Assembly: GCF_030580915.1 (NCBI RefSeq)
Contig: NZ_JAUQTA010000001.1
Coordinates: 1,302,001 to 1,366,000 of the forward strand
Source: Nocardioides jiangxiensis
GTDB lineage: Bacteria; Actinomycetota; Actinomycetes; Propionibacteriales; Nocardioidaceae
Reading direction: 5' to 3'
DNA: 64,000 nucleotides
Position numbers and translations under genes: made by a program. The notes beneath the pieces are model-generated. The model saw only the letters and a program-made list of their open reading frames with translations, did no database searches and was not told where the DNA came from. Shown one piece after another: positions 29,880-38,913 of this stretch (within the stretch, counting starts at the first letter, position 1; the number at the start of each line of letters is the position of its first letter).

Positions 29880-32800
29880 CGGCACTCGAACCTTCCCGCC
29901 TCGGAGAGCCGCGCATCCTGGTCGAGCAGCAGCGCAGCCTCGCGCTCCTTGCGGCCGGCCCCGTGGTCGGTGTCGGCACCGAGGCGGCGGTCGGAGGTCT
30001 TCACGAAGCCCGGCTCGCCGAGCATCGTGCGGGTGATCCGGAGCCGCCCCTCGACCTCGCGCTGCCGCGCCCGGGCGACGTACTCCTCGCGGTCCCCGGC
30101 CGGCAGGGCCTGGACGAAGACCGCGGGGTGGGCGATCGCCAGCAGGCCGGCCACGTGGCCGAAGCCGAGGCTCGTGACCAGCCCCGCCTTGAGGGGACCG
30201 GTCGCCAGCGGCTGGCGCAGCCACACCAGGTGCGGGTGCTTCTCCAGCTCGGGGTCGACGCAGTCGAGGCTGCGGTTGGGCGGGAGGACGCCGGCCCGCA
30301 GCGTCTGGCACAGGCCGATCACCTGGAACGCCGCGGCGCCACCCTTCGCGTGACCGGTCAGGCTCTTCTGGCTGACCACGTAGAGCGGGTTGCCCTCGCT
30401 GCGACCCAGCGCTGCGGCGAGCCGCTCGTGCAGGTCCGACTCGTTGGGGTCGTTGGCGTTGGTCGAGGTGTCGTGCTTGCTCACCACGGCCACGTCGTCG
30501 GCGGTCAGGCCCAGCTGCCCGAGCGCCTTCGCGAGCGGCGACTGTTCCCGGCCGAGGCCGGCGGCGAGGGCACCGATGCCGGGCGCCGGGATGGAGGTGT
30601 GGATGCCGTCGGCGAAGCTCGCCGCGTACGCGACGACACCGAGCACCGGCAGGCCCATGCGGGCCGCGACATCACCGCGGGCGAGCAGGATCGTGCCGCC
30701 ACCCTGCGACTCCACGAAGCCGCCACGACGACGGTCGTTGGCCCGCGAGAGGTGCCGGACGTCGATGCCCTGCGCCTCCATGGCCGCGGTGTCCGCGGTG
30801 GCGGACATCGCCGCGAAGCCCTGGACACCCTCCGTGCCGAGGTCGTCGAAGCCACCGGCGACGACGAAGTCGGCCTTGCCGAGGCGGATCTTGTCGACAC
30901 CCTCCTCGATGCTCACCGCGGTCGTCGCGCAGGCGGCGACCGGGTGGATCATCGCGCCGTACGAGCCGACGTACGACTGGACGACGTGGGCGGCGACGAC
31001 GTTCGGCAGCGCCTCCTGGAGCAGGTCGTTGGCGACCGGCTCACCCAGGAAGTTGTCGAGGTAGAGCGACTGCATGGAGGTCATGCCACCCATGCCGGTG
31101 CCCTGGGTGTTGGCGACGCGCGCCGGGTGCACCCACCGCATCAGCTCCGCCGGCGTGAAGCCGCTGGCGAGGAAGGCGTCGACGGTGCAGACCAGGTTCC
31201 ACAGCGCCAGGCGGTCGACGGACTCGATCATCTCGGCCGGGACGCCCCAGACCGCCGGGTCGAAGCCGGTCGGCACCTGGCCGCCGGCCGTGCGGGTCAT
31301 CTGCACCCGGCGCGGCACGCGGATCTCGGTGCCCGCGGTGCGGGTGACCTGCCAGCCGCCGTCCGGCAGCGACGCGATCCGGGTGTGGGCCGGGTCGGCG
31401 TCGAGGAAGGCACGCGCCTCGCCCTCGCCGTCGACGCGGAAGGTCATGTCCTGGTCGAGGAAGACCTGCGCCATCAGCGGTGCCGTGTGGTCGACCATCG
31501 TGCCGTCGTCCTCGTAGGAACGGATGCCGCAGCGCTCGACGACCGCGTCGTGGAAGCGCTCCCGGATCTCGTGCTCCTCGACCGACTCGTCCGAGGCCGT
31601 GTCGACCCAGGCGCCGGCGGCCGCGTCCCAGCGGACCAGGCCGGTCAGCCAGGCAAGCTCGAGCACGCCGGCGGCCGACAGGCCGTCGACCTCCACCTCG
31701 TGACGGGTGCGGGCCGAGCCCCACGGGCCGAGCTCGCCGGCACCGACGATGACGACCAGGTCCTCGGGCGCGGCCGGGACCTCGCCCACCTCCGGGGCGG
31801 CGTACGACGGCAGCTGGGCGGGCGAGGCGGGCAGCGCCTCGATCGTGGCGACCGTCTCCGTGACGTCCGCGGCGGAAGCGCTCGTGTTGCGTTGCGCCTC
31901 GGCGGCGATCGCCTTCAGGTCGATGCCCTCGAGGCCGGCGGCGAGGTCGAGGTGGAGCGGCGCTCCCAGGGCCTGCTCGCGTGCCTCGGCAGTGCACAGG
32001 TCGAGCAGCGCGCGGGCCATGAGCTCGGGGCTCCAGACCATGACGCCGGCCTTCTTGACCGCCTCGACCATGGCGTCGTTGCCGCCCATGAGACCGGTAC
32101 CGGCCACCCAGCCGATGATCGCGTGGGCCAGCGTGACCCGCGAGGACCAGCCGGACTCGGCCTTCCACTTGGTGACGAGGGCGTCGAGCGCGGCCTTGGC
32201 CTCGCCGTAGGCGCCGTCACCGCCGAAGAGGCCGCGGTTGGGCGAGCCGGGCAGGACGACGTGGACCCGCTGCGGTCCCCAGTCGGCACCGACCAGGCGC
32301 TCGACGGACCAGAGCAGGATGCGGGCCTGCACCTCGGTGCCGCCGTCGACGTCCTCGAGGCCACCGCGGGCCGGGCCGGCCGCGAACGGGAAGAGGAGCG
32401 TCGGACGGAGCGCCGGCTTCACGACCTCGGTGGTGGGGCCGAGGCGGCGTACCTGCTCGGTGGTGACCCACGCGACCAGGTCGTCGACGTCGGCGTACGA
32501 CGCCATGTTGGCGGGCACCAGCCAGAGGGCCGCACCGACCGTGGCGCGGCTGCGGTAGAGCTCCTTGAAGAAGGCCAGGCGCTTGCCGTCGAGGTTGGAC
32601 GTCGTGGCGATGACGGTGGCGCCACCGGCCAGCAGGTCGCCGACGACAGCGGCGGCGATCGAGCCGTTGCTCGCGCCGGTGACGACCGCCACCTCGTCGG
32701 CCCAGGCCCCGGCCGGAGCCGACTCGGCGGCAGCCGCGGCGTCCTCGAGGCCGTACCAGCGGGCCTGGGCGGCGACGACCGGACCGGCACCGGTGAGGTC

Positions 32801-35800
32801 CACGTCGAGGTCGTCGCCGATGGCGATCCGGGCGAGGTCCTCGCGGGCCGAGGCCCAGCGGTCGTCGAGCAGCACCGCACGGCGGGCGTCGAAGGCGGGG
32901 GCGGTCGCGCCGAGCCAGTCGGACCCGAGCTCGGCCTCGACCTGGTCGAGCTGCGCCCGCAGCGCCACTGCGTCGTCCGTGGCGACCTCCGCCGCGGCGG
33001 CGTCGTCGAGCTGGGCGATCAGGTGCCGCGCGGTCGAGACCAGCGCGTCCGTGATCCCGCCGGTGATGCCGGCCAGCGCAGCGGCGTCGACGGTGAGCTC
33101 ACCACCACCGGAGGACGGAAGGGAGACCTGGACGCCGGCCCGCGCCGCGACCGCGGCGACCGCGGCGTCGATGAGGGCGTCGAGGTCGGCGGCGGCCTTC
33201 GGCAGCGGCAGGGTGGCCAGGTCGCCGCCGCGGACGCTGGCGCCCTCACGGGTGCCGGCCGCCACCTCGGCGGTGACGTGGTGGGCCCAGCCGGGGCCGA
33301 GCTGCCACACGCCGGTGACGCGGTCCGCGATCGCCGCCGGGCGCGCACCGACCGGGCCGAGCACCTTGCGCAGGTGGTCGGAGACCGCGGCGGAGAGGAC
33401 CGGACCGAGCGGCTTGTAGCCACGGGCCAGGCCGTTGACCTGGGCGGTCAGCGAGGCGAGGTCGGCCTCGGCCGCGCCGTCGATGGCACCCAGGCCGAGC
33501 TCGGCACCGAGGTCGACGAGGAGCTGGTTGCGGCGCGACGAGGCACCGTCGGTGAGCGACTCGATGGAGTCGGCCGCGCCGAGCTGGTCGGGACGGACCT
33601 TGGTCCACCAGGTCAGCAGCAGGCGGGTCGCGTCTGCGCCGGAGAACGGGAGATCCTCCGGACGCGGCCCGCCTGCTGCCTGGTTCGTGGAGGGCGCGGA
33701 GGCGGCTGCCCGAGGGGAGGGAGCAGCGGCCTCGACAGCGGTCTCGGCCGAGGACTCGCCGGCATCGGGGTCTGCCGGGGCAGGGTCCTCGTCGCGGCCG
33801 AAGACGACGGCTGCGTCGCGTTCCACGTTCTGCACCTCGACGGGGCCGCCGAGGGTGCGTCGCACCTCGGGCAGCTTCAGCGTGGCCGAGGCGAGGTTGG
33901 CGACCGTCGGGGCACGGCCGACGCCGACCTCGACGATCCGCTCGACACCGAGGCCACCGTCGGCACGGTCGGCGACGAGCAGGTCCTGGGTCTCGATCCA
34001 GCGGACCGGGCTGGCGAACTGCCAGGCCAGCAGCTCGATCAGGACGAGGCGGCACAGCGCCTCGGGCTGCTGCTCCCACGCCGTCCAGTCCGCGAGGACC
34101 GCCTGGACGCGGACCGACGGCGCGACCTCGAGGATCGAGGCGACGAACTCCTTGTCGAGGGAGAACGGCCGGGCCACCAGGTTGGGGACGTAGCGACCCA
34201 CCAGCGGAGCTGCGTCGATCCTCTGGGGGAGCAGGTCGTTGAGCTTGGCGCGGAAGTCGTCCACACCGCCCCGCAGGACGCCCGAGTGGAAGGGGACGTC
34301 GACGCCGGGGACGAGGATGTAGGAGGCCTTGCCGCCGAACGCCGCACGGCGGCGCTCGATCTCGGACTCGAGGGCCTCGAGCCCGGCGACGGTGCCGGCG
34401 ATGGCGTACTGCGAGCCGCGGAGGTTGTAGTTGGCGACCTCGAGGAACTCACCGGTCTCCGCCGCGACCTGCTCGACGAAGCCCCGCACGTCGGCGTCGG
34501 CGAGGCCGAACTGCGCGGGACGGATCGCCGCCAGGCGGTAGTTGCTGCGGCCCTTCTCGTCACGCGGGACCAGCGTGTGCATGACCGAGCCGCGCTGGAA
34601 GACGACCTCGACGACCGCCTCGAGCGAGAGCACGTCGGAGCAGGCAGCGAGCGCGTTGTACTCACCGACGGAGTGGCCGGCGATGACGGAGCCCTCGACG
34701 AACACGCCCTCCTCACGGAGCTCGGCGACCTGGGCGGCCGCGAGGACGGCCATGGCCACCTGCGTGAACTGGGTCAGGAAGAGGACGCCCTCGGGGTGGT
34801 GGTGCAGGGTGCCGTTGGCCTCGAGGTCGGTCGGGTTGTCCCGGACCACCTCGAGGACGGAGAAGCCGAGGACGGCGCGGGTGTGCGCGTCGGCGCGGTC
34901 CCAGATCGCCTTCGCCGCCTTGCTGCGGCGGTAGCCCTCCATGCCCATGCCGGCGTGCTGGATGCCCTGCCCCGGGAAGACGTACGCCGTGCGGGCGGCA
35001 CCCAGGCGGGCCGTCGCGCTGAGGACCGGGGTGCCACCGACGCGGGCGGTGACGTCGATGACCTCGTCGCCGTCGACCACGCCCACGCGGTGCGCGGCGA
35101 CCTCGACCACGTCGCCCGGGCGCACCGGGGCGAGGAAGCGGGCGGTCCAGCCGAGCAGTGGACGACGCGTGTCCTCGACCAGGACGCGCTGGGCGACGGC
35201 GGAGAGCCACATGCCGTGGACGATCGGGCCGCCGAGGCCGGCGAGCTGCGCCGCGGCATCGCTGGTGTGGATCGGGTTGTGGTCACCGGTGACCTGGGCG
35301 AACGGGCGAAGGTCGAGCGGGGAGGTTACCTTCCGCGCCGCGCGGGTACGCCGGGTGGTGGCCCGCTCCGTTCCATCCAGTCCCCCGGCACGGAGCGGGT
35401 CCTCCAGCGCCGCGGCGCCGGTGCGGCCACGGATCGCGAACCGCTCGACGAGCGTCGCGACGGTCGCGCCGGCGTCCGTGGTGAGGGAGACGTCGACGGT
35501 GACGACCCGGCCCACCTCGGTGTCCTCGACGTCGCGGACGACCGCGTCGACCGTGAGGTCCGTGGCGTCGGCGGGCACGGTGCCCTGCAGCGCGTGGTCG
35601 AGGTGGACCAGGTCGAGCATGCCCTCGACGACGTCCTCGCGCTGGGAGAGGGCGCCGAAGACGGCCGGCCAGGCCAGGCCGACGAGCGCGTCCGGGACGC
35701 CGTCGGCGGCGGGGGCGCCGGCGGCCGTGACGGCCGCGTGGGCCGATCCCTGCGCGGGCTCCCAGCGGGTGATGTCGGCGGTGCCGGCGGCGAGGGCGAG

Positions 35801-38764
35801 GAGGACCCGCATCTGCTGCGACGGCTCCAGCACCGTCGGCGCTGCGCCGCTGGCGACGTCGGCGCCGGCGGCGATGCGGAAGCGGAGCTCCGCCGCACCC
35901 ACGGGGACGACGAGGAGGGCGACGTCGTCGCTCTCCGCGGTCAGCACGGCGCCGGTGGCGCTGTGCTCGGCACGGTGCGGGTCGACGGCGATCCAGCCGC
36001 TCGTTCCGACCAGGCGGACGACCGGGTTGACGACGGTGCGCCCTGCCCAGACGGCGTCCGGCGCACCGAGGACGAGCGAGACGGCGCCCGTGGTGTCGGC
36101 CGCCCGGCGCAGGCCGGGGACGACGGCCGGCGAGGCGCACTCGATGGCGTCCAGGATGCCGCGCTCGAAGCGGGCCAGGAGCTCGGCGACCGGCTCGTCG
36201 ACGCGGGTGATGCCGGCGACGGACACCGGTCCGGGGATCACCGAGACGGCGTCGGCCGGGAAGCGCGGGTCGTGCGACTGCCACAGCGAGTCCGAGCGCC
36301 ACCAGCGGCGGACGTCGGCGTCGATCACGGGGACGAACGGCACCGGCTTGCCCGGGCGCTTGCAGACCTGGACGAAGAAGGCGTGGTCGGCGGGGTGCAG
36401 CACCACCGTGGCGGCGTCGGGGTAGGCCGCGACCAGGCGCTCGAGGGCGGCCAGGCCGTCCTCGACGTCGGCCGGCTCGGCGAAGAGGGTCGGGACCGGA
36501 CCGTGGTCGGCGGCCGCCAGGCGGGCCTCGGCACGCTGCAGCATCGACTGGAAGCGGTCGCGCAGGGTCACGTCGAGCCAGGCCGGGTCACCGGCGAGCT
36601 CGACGAAGCGGCGCAGCCACCCGGCGTAGGTCATCGGCGCGAGGTCGCCGAAGTACGGCTTCGCGGTCTGGTCAATGAGGGCGAGGATCTCGTCGCGCCG
36701 CCTGGCGACGGCCTTGGCGTCGCCGGCGACCTCGTCGAGGAGGCGGCCGAGGCGGGCCGAGGTGTTCTCGACCTCGTAGAGCGCCGCACCGAGCTGGCTC
36801 TTGCCGGAGGTCATGCCGCCGTCGACGGCGCCGTCCTTGAGCCAGGCGTCGGAGCCCGGCGTCTCGACGAGGAGCTGCTTCACGGCCGGCGAGGTGGTCG
36901 CCTCGAGGCATGCCATCGCGGCGGTGCCGACGAGGACGCCGTCGAGCGGCATCGCCGGGCGGCCGTGGACGGTCGCCCACTCACCGGTGACGTAGTCGGC
37001 CGCGGCCTCAGGCGTGCCGATGCCGCCACCGACGCAGACGACGACGTTGTCCCGGCGGCGCAGGTCGGCGTACGTCGCGAGGAGGAGGTCGTCGAGGTCC
37101 TCCCAGCTGTGGTGGCCACCGGCCTTGCCGCCCTCGACCTGGACGATCAGCGGGGTGGGGGCGACAGCGTCGGCGATCGCCAGCACCTGCTTGATCTGGT
37201 TGACCGTGCCGGGCTTGAAGACGACGTGGGCGATGCCGGCCTCGCGCAGCTCCTCGACGAGCGCGACGGCGTCGTCGAGCTCCGGGACGCCGGCGGTCAC
37301 GATGACCGCGTCGATCGCGGCACCGGCCGCACGGGCGCGCTGGACCAGGCGCTTGCCGCCGATCTGGAGGCGCCAGAGGTACGGGTCGAGCAGGAGCGTG
37401 TTGAACGCAGCGGTGCGACCCGGCTCGAGCAGCTCGCCGAGGCGACCGATGTTGGCGGCGAAGATCTCCTCGGAGACCTGGCCGCCGCCGGCGAGCTCAG
37501 CCCAGAACCCGGCGTTCGCGGCGGCGGCGACGATGGCCGGGTCGACCGTGGTGGGCGTCATGCCGGCGAGGAGGACGGGCGAGCGGCCCGTGAGGCGCGT
37601 GAACCGGGTCTCGACGCGGCGGGTGCCGTCGGGGAGGGCGACGACCTCGGGCGCGTGGGCCGACCACGGCAGCGACTTCCTGGGCGCGGCGCCGGCGACG
37701 GTGAGCTCGCGGAGGCCACGCGAGGTGGTCGGCGCGACGACGCCGATGCCGTGGGCACGGAGGGCGTCGGCGGAGATCTGCGCGGCGAGGTTGACGGGGC
37801 CGAGGTCGAGGAGCCAGCGGGCGTCCGCCTCGGCGACCTCGGCGAGCGCGGCCGGCCAGTCGATCGGGGCGACGAGGCAGCGGTGCGCGAGGTCGCGCGC
37901 CCACGCCTCGTCGAGGCCGCACTGCACGGCCCAGGCAGTGGCCAGCTCGACGGCCTCGGCCAGCTCCGGGTGGTGGAAAGCCGCGCGGGCCAGCACCGCG
38001 TCGGGCTCGACGTCGTCGCCGAGCGCGGTGCGCAGGCGCTCGAGGCCGACGACGGGGCCGGAGACGACGGTCGCGGAGACGCCGTTGACGATGCCGGCGG
38101 CGAGGCGGCTGGAGGCGGGCAGCGCGTCGATCGCCTCGGTGACGGCGGCGTGCGGGAGCGAGAGGGAGACCATGCAGTCGCCGAGGAGGCCGCGGCGCGT
38201 GCCGACGACCTCGGTGGCGGCGCCGATGAGGCGCGAGAGGGCCAGGACGTCGGCCTCGTCGGCGCCGGTCAGCACCTCGATCGGGAGGCAGCCCTGGGAG
38301 TGACCGATCCGCGCGACCGCACCGCGCGGGTCGAGGCCCAGTCCGGCGAGCGCCCGGAGGCCTGCGAGCTGGGCGAGGGTGATGCCGGGGAGCGAGCGGC
38401 TCGGCGCGAGCAGTCGCTCGACGTCGGGGACCTCGGGGAGGTCGTCGGACTCCGCCGAGTGCGAGGTGACGACGGCGTCGAGCCACGCCAGCGGTGCGAA
38501 CTCCGCGTCGGCGGCGAGCAGCTCGCCGGTGACGGGCGCGAGCCGGGCGTCGGCCTCGCGGACCAGGCTGCCGAGCTCGAGGGAGTGCACGCGCACGAGC
38601 TCGGCGAGCGGCTCGAGCCAGGCGACGCCCTGGCCGCCGAACGCGAGGGCGAACGGCGTGCCGGCAGCCAGCTGGTCGAGCAGGCGACGAGGCGAAGCGG
38701 GCGCTGCAGAGGTGCGGGTCTGGTGGGGGGCGCGGGCCGGAGTCTCGATGGTCACGAGATCCAT
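29876..38764 (-). CDS. fas: Type I fatty acid synthase (single-chain FAS-I)
   Basis: The 2962-residue multienzyme makes fatty acyl-CoAs de novo. The domain order matches actinobacterial FAS-I. The acetyltransferase has GHSQG near residue 155. The enoyl reductase runs from VLLAGMTPTTVDPAIV near 398, with GGKAGGHHSWED. The MaoC-like dehydratase has DHNPIHTSDAAAQLAGLGGPIVHG near 1160. The malonyl/palmitoyl transferase has AGHSVGEYNALAA near 1361. The ACP has ADSIESLTDGASSRRNQLLVDLG near 1732. The ketoreductase has VVTGASNGSIAAAV near 2024. The ketosynthase has Cys in VAACATTAVS near 2613 and His in TGHAKGG near 2803. An Ala/Pro/Glu-rich linker precedes the ACP. It is transcribed with acpS and divergent from the carboxylase gene, across a nested palindrome. 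All expected motifs are present. Confidence 0.96.
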   Translation of the reverse strand: MDLVTIETPARAPHQTRTSAAPASPRRLLDQLAAGTPFALAFGGQGVAWLEPLAELVRVHSLELGSLVREADARLAPVTGELLAADAEFAPLAWLDAVVTSHSAESDDLPEVPDVERLLAPSRSLPGITLAQLAGLRALAGLGLDPRGAVARIGHSQGCLPIEVLTGADEADVLALSRLIGAATEVVGTRRGLLGDCMVSLSLPHAAVTEAIDALPASSRLAAGIVNGVSATVVSGPVVGLERLRTALGDDVEPDAVLARAAFHHPELAEAVELATAWAVQCGLDEAWARDLAHRCLVAPIDWPAALAEVAEADARWLLDLGPVNLAAQISADALRAHGIGVVAPTTSRGLRELTVAGAAPRKSLPWSAHAPEVVALPDGTRRVETRFTRLTGRSPVLLAGMTPTTVDPAIVAAAANAGFWAELAGGGQVSEEIFAANIGRLGELLEPGRTAAFNTLLLDPYLWRLQIGGKRLVQRARAAGAAIDAVIVTAGVPELDDAVALVEELREAGIAHVVFKPGTVNQIKQVLAIADAVAPTPLIVQVEGGKAGGHHSWEDLDDLLLATYADLRRRDNVVVCVGGGIGTPEAAADYVTGEWATVHGRPAMPLDGVLVGTAAMACLEATTSPAVKQLLVETPGSDAWLKDGAVDGGMTSGKSQLGAALYEVENTSARLGRLLDEVAGDAKAVARRRDEILALIDQTAKPYFGDLAPMTYAGWLRRFVELAGDPAWLDVTLRDRFQSMLQRAEARLAAADHGPVPTLFAEPADVEDGLAALERLVAAYPDAATVVLHPADHAFFVQVCKRPGKPVPFVPVIDADVRRWWRSDSLWQSHDPRFPADAVSVIPGPVSVAGITRVDEPVAELLARFERGILDAIECASPAVVPGLRRAADTTGAVSLVLGAPDAVWAGRTVVNPVVRLVGTSGWIAVDPHRAEHSATGAVLTAESDDVALLVVPVGAAELRFRIAAGADVASGAAPTVLEPSQQMRVLLALAAGTADITRWEPAQGSAHAAVTAAGAPAADGVPDALVGLAWPAVFGALSQREDVVEGMLDLVHLDHALQGTVPADATDLTVDAVVRDVEDTEVGRVVTVDVSLTTDAGATVATLVERFAIRGRTGAAALEDPLRAGGLDGTERATTRRTRAARKVTSPLDLRPFAQVTGDHNPIHTSDAAAQLAGLGGPIVHGMWLSAVAQRVLVEDTRRPLLGWTARFLAPVRPGDVVEVAAHRVGVVDGDEVIDVTARVGGTPVLSATARLGAARTAYVFPGQGIQHAGMGMEGYRRSKAAKAIWDRADAHTRAVLGFSVLEVVRDNPTDLEANGTLHHHPEGVLFLTQFTQVAMAVLAAAQVAELREEGVFVEGSVIAGHSVGEYNALAACSDVLSLEAVVEVVFQRGSVMHTLVPRDEKGRSNYRLAAIRPAQFGLADADVRGFVEQVAAETGEFLEVANYNLRGSQYAIAGTVAGLEALESEIERRRAAFGGKASYILVPGVDVPFHSGVLRGGVDDFRAKLNDLLPQRIDAAPLVGRYVPNLVARPFSLDKEFVASILEVAPSVRVQAVLADWTAWEQQPEALCRLVLIELLAWQFASPVRWIETQDLLVADRADGGLGVERIVEVGVGRAPTVANLASATLKLPEVRRTLGGPVEVQNVERDAAVVFGRDEDPAPADPDAGESSAETAVEAAAPSPRAAASAPSTNQAAGGPRPEDLPFSGADATRLLLTWWTKVRPDQLGAADSIESLTDGASSRRNQLLVDLGAELGLGAIDGAAEADLASLTAQVNGLARGYKPLGPVLSAAVSDHLRKVLGPVGARPAAIADRVTGVWQLGPGWAHHVTAEVAAGTREGASVRGGDLATLPLPKAAADLDALIDAAVAAVAARAGVQVSLPSSGGGELTVDAAALAGITGGITDALVSTARHLIAQLDDAAAAEVATDDAVALRAQLDQVEAELGSDWLGATAPAFDARRAVLLDDRWASAREDLARIAIGDDLDVDLTGAGPVVAAQARWYGLEDAAAAAESAPAGAWADEVAVVTGASNGSIAAAVVGDLLAGGATVIATTSNLDGKRLAFFKELYRSRATVGAALWLVPANMASYADVDDLVAWVTTEQVRRLGPTTEVVKPALRPTLLFPFAAGPARGGLEDVDGGTEVQARILLWSVERLVGADWGPQRVHVVLPGSPNRGLFGGDGAYGEAKAALDALVTKWKAESGWSSRVTLAHAIIGWVAGTGLMGGNDAMVEAVKKAGVMVWSPELMARALLDLCTAEAREQALGAPLHLDLAAGLEGIDLKAIAAEAQRNTSASAADVTETVATIEALPASPAQLPSYAAPEVGEVPAAPEDLVVIVGAGELGPWGSARTRHEVEVDGLSAAGVLELAWLTGLVRWDAAAGAWVDTASDESVEEHEIRERFHDAVVERCGIRSYEDDGTMVDHTAPLMAQVFLDQDMTFRVDGEGEARAFLDADPAHTRIASLPDGGWQVTRTAGTEIRVPRRVQMTRTAGGQVPTGFDPAVWGVPAEMIESVDRLALWNLVCTVDAFLASGFTPAELMRWVHPARVANTQGTGMGGMTSMQSLYLDNFLGEPVANDLLQEALPNVVAAHVVQSYVGSYGAMIHPVAACATTAVSIEEGVDKIRLGKADFVVAGGFDDLGTEGVQGFAAMSATADTAAMEAQGIDVRHLSRANDRRRGGFVESQGGGTILLARGDVAARMGLPVLGVVAYAASFADGIHTSIPAPGIGALAAGLGREQSPLAKALGQLGLTADDVAVVSKHDTSTNANDPNESDLHERLAAALGRSEGNPLYVVSQKSLTGHAKGGAAAFQVIGLCQTLRAGVLPPNRSLDCVDPELEKHPHLVWLRQPLATGPLKAGLVTSLGFGHVAGLLAIAHPAVFVQALPAGDREEYVARARQREVEGRLRITRTMLGEPGFVKTSDRRLGADTDHGAGRKEREAALLLDQDARLSEAGRFECR

Positions 38765-38772
38765 GAGACCAG

Positions 38773-38819
38773 AAACATGAGGCTCTTCTCAAGTTTTTCT
38801 TGAGTATTTCCTCATGTTT
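38773..38819. promoter_or_regulatory. 47-bp nested palindrome between fas and the carboxylase gene
   Basis: Outer arms AAACATGAGG (38773-38782) and CCTCATGTTT (38810-38819) and inner arms CTCAAG (38788-38793) and CTTGAG (38799-38804) share one centre at 38796. Together they form two TGAG-N6-CTCA units (38778-38791 and 38801-38814) 23 bases apart. The inner arms also give TTGAGT on + and TTGAGA on -, possible -35 boxes for the two divergent genes. The segment is strikingly AT-rich against its surroundings. It is probably a double operator for a TetR-type regulator. Confidence 0.75.
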
Positions 38820-38913
38820 TTGCAATGATCGTCGTGCTCCCCCGTTCGCCGCCCAGCGACGGCCCTCTCTGCCCTTTCGACGCGCCACCAGGGCGCCCAC
38901 CCCGGAGGTACTG

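Noticed and set aside
29963..38803. A 2946-codon open frame on the plus strand opposite fas
   Set aside because: Its translation is Arg/Gly/Asp/Val-rich low-complexity sequence, the usual shadow of a high-GC gene. The minus-strand frame has all seven FAS-I domains.
38765..38913. AT-rich dip as a sign of transferred DNA
   Set aside because: The dip is confined to the operator region between two core metabolic genes with normal codon use, so regulation explains it.
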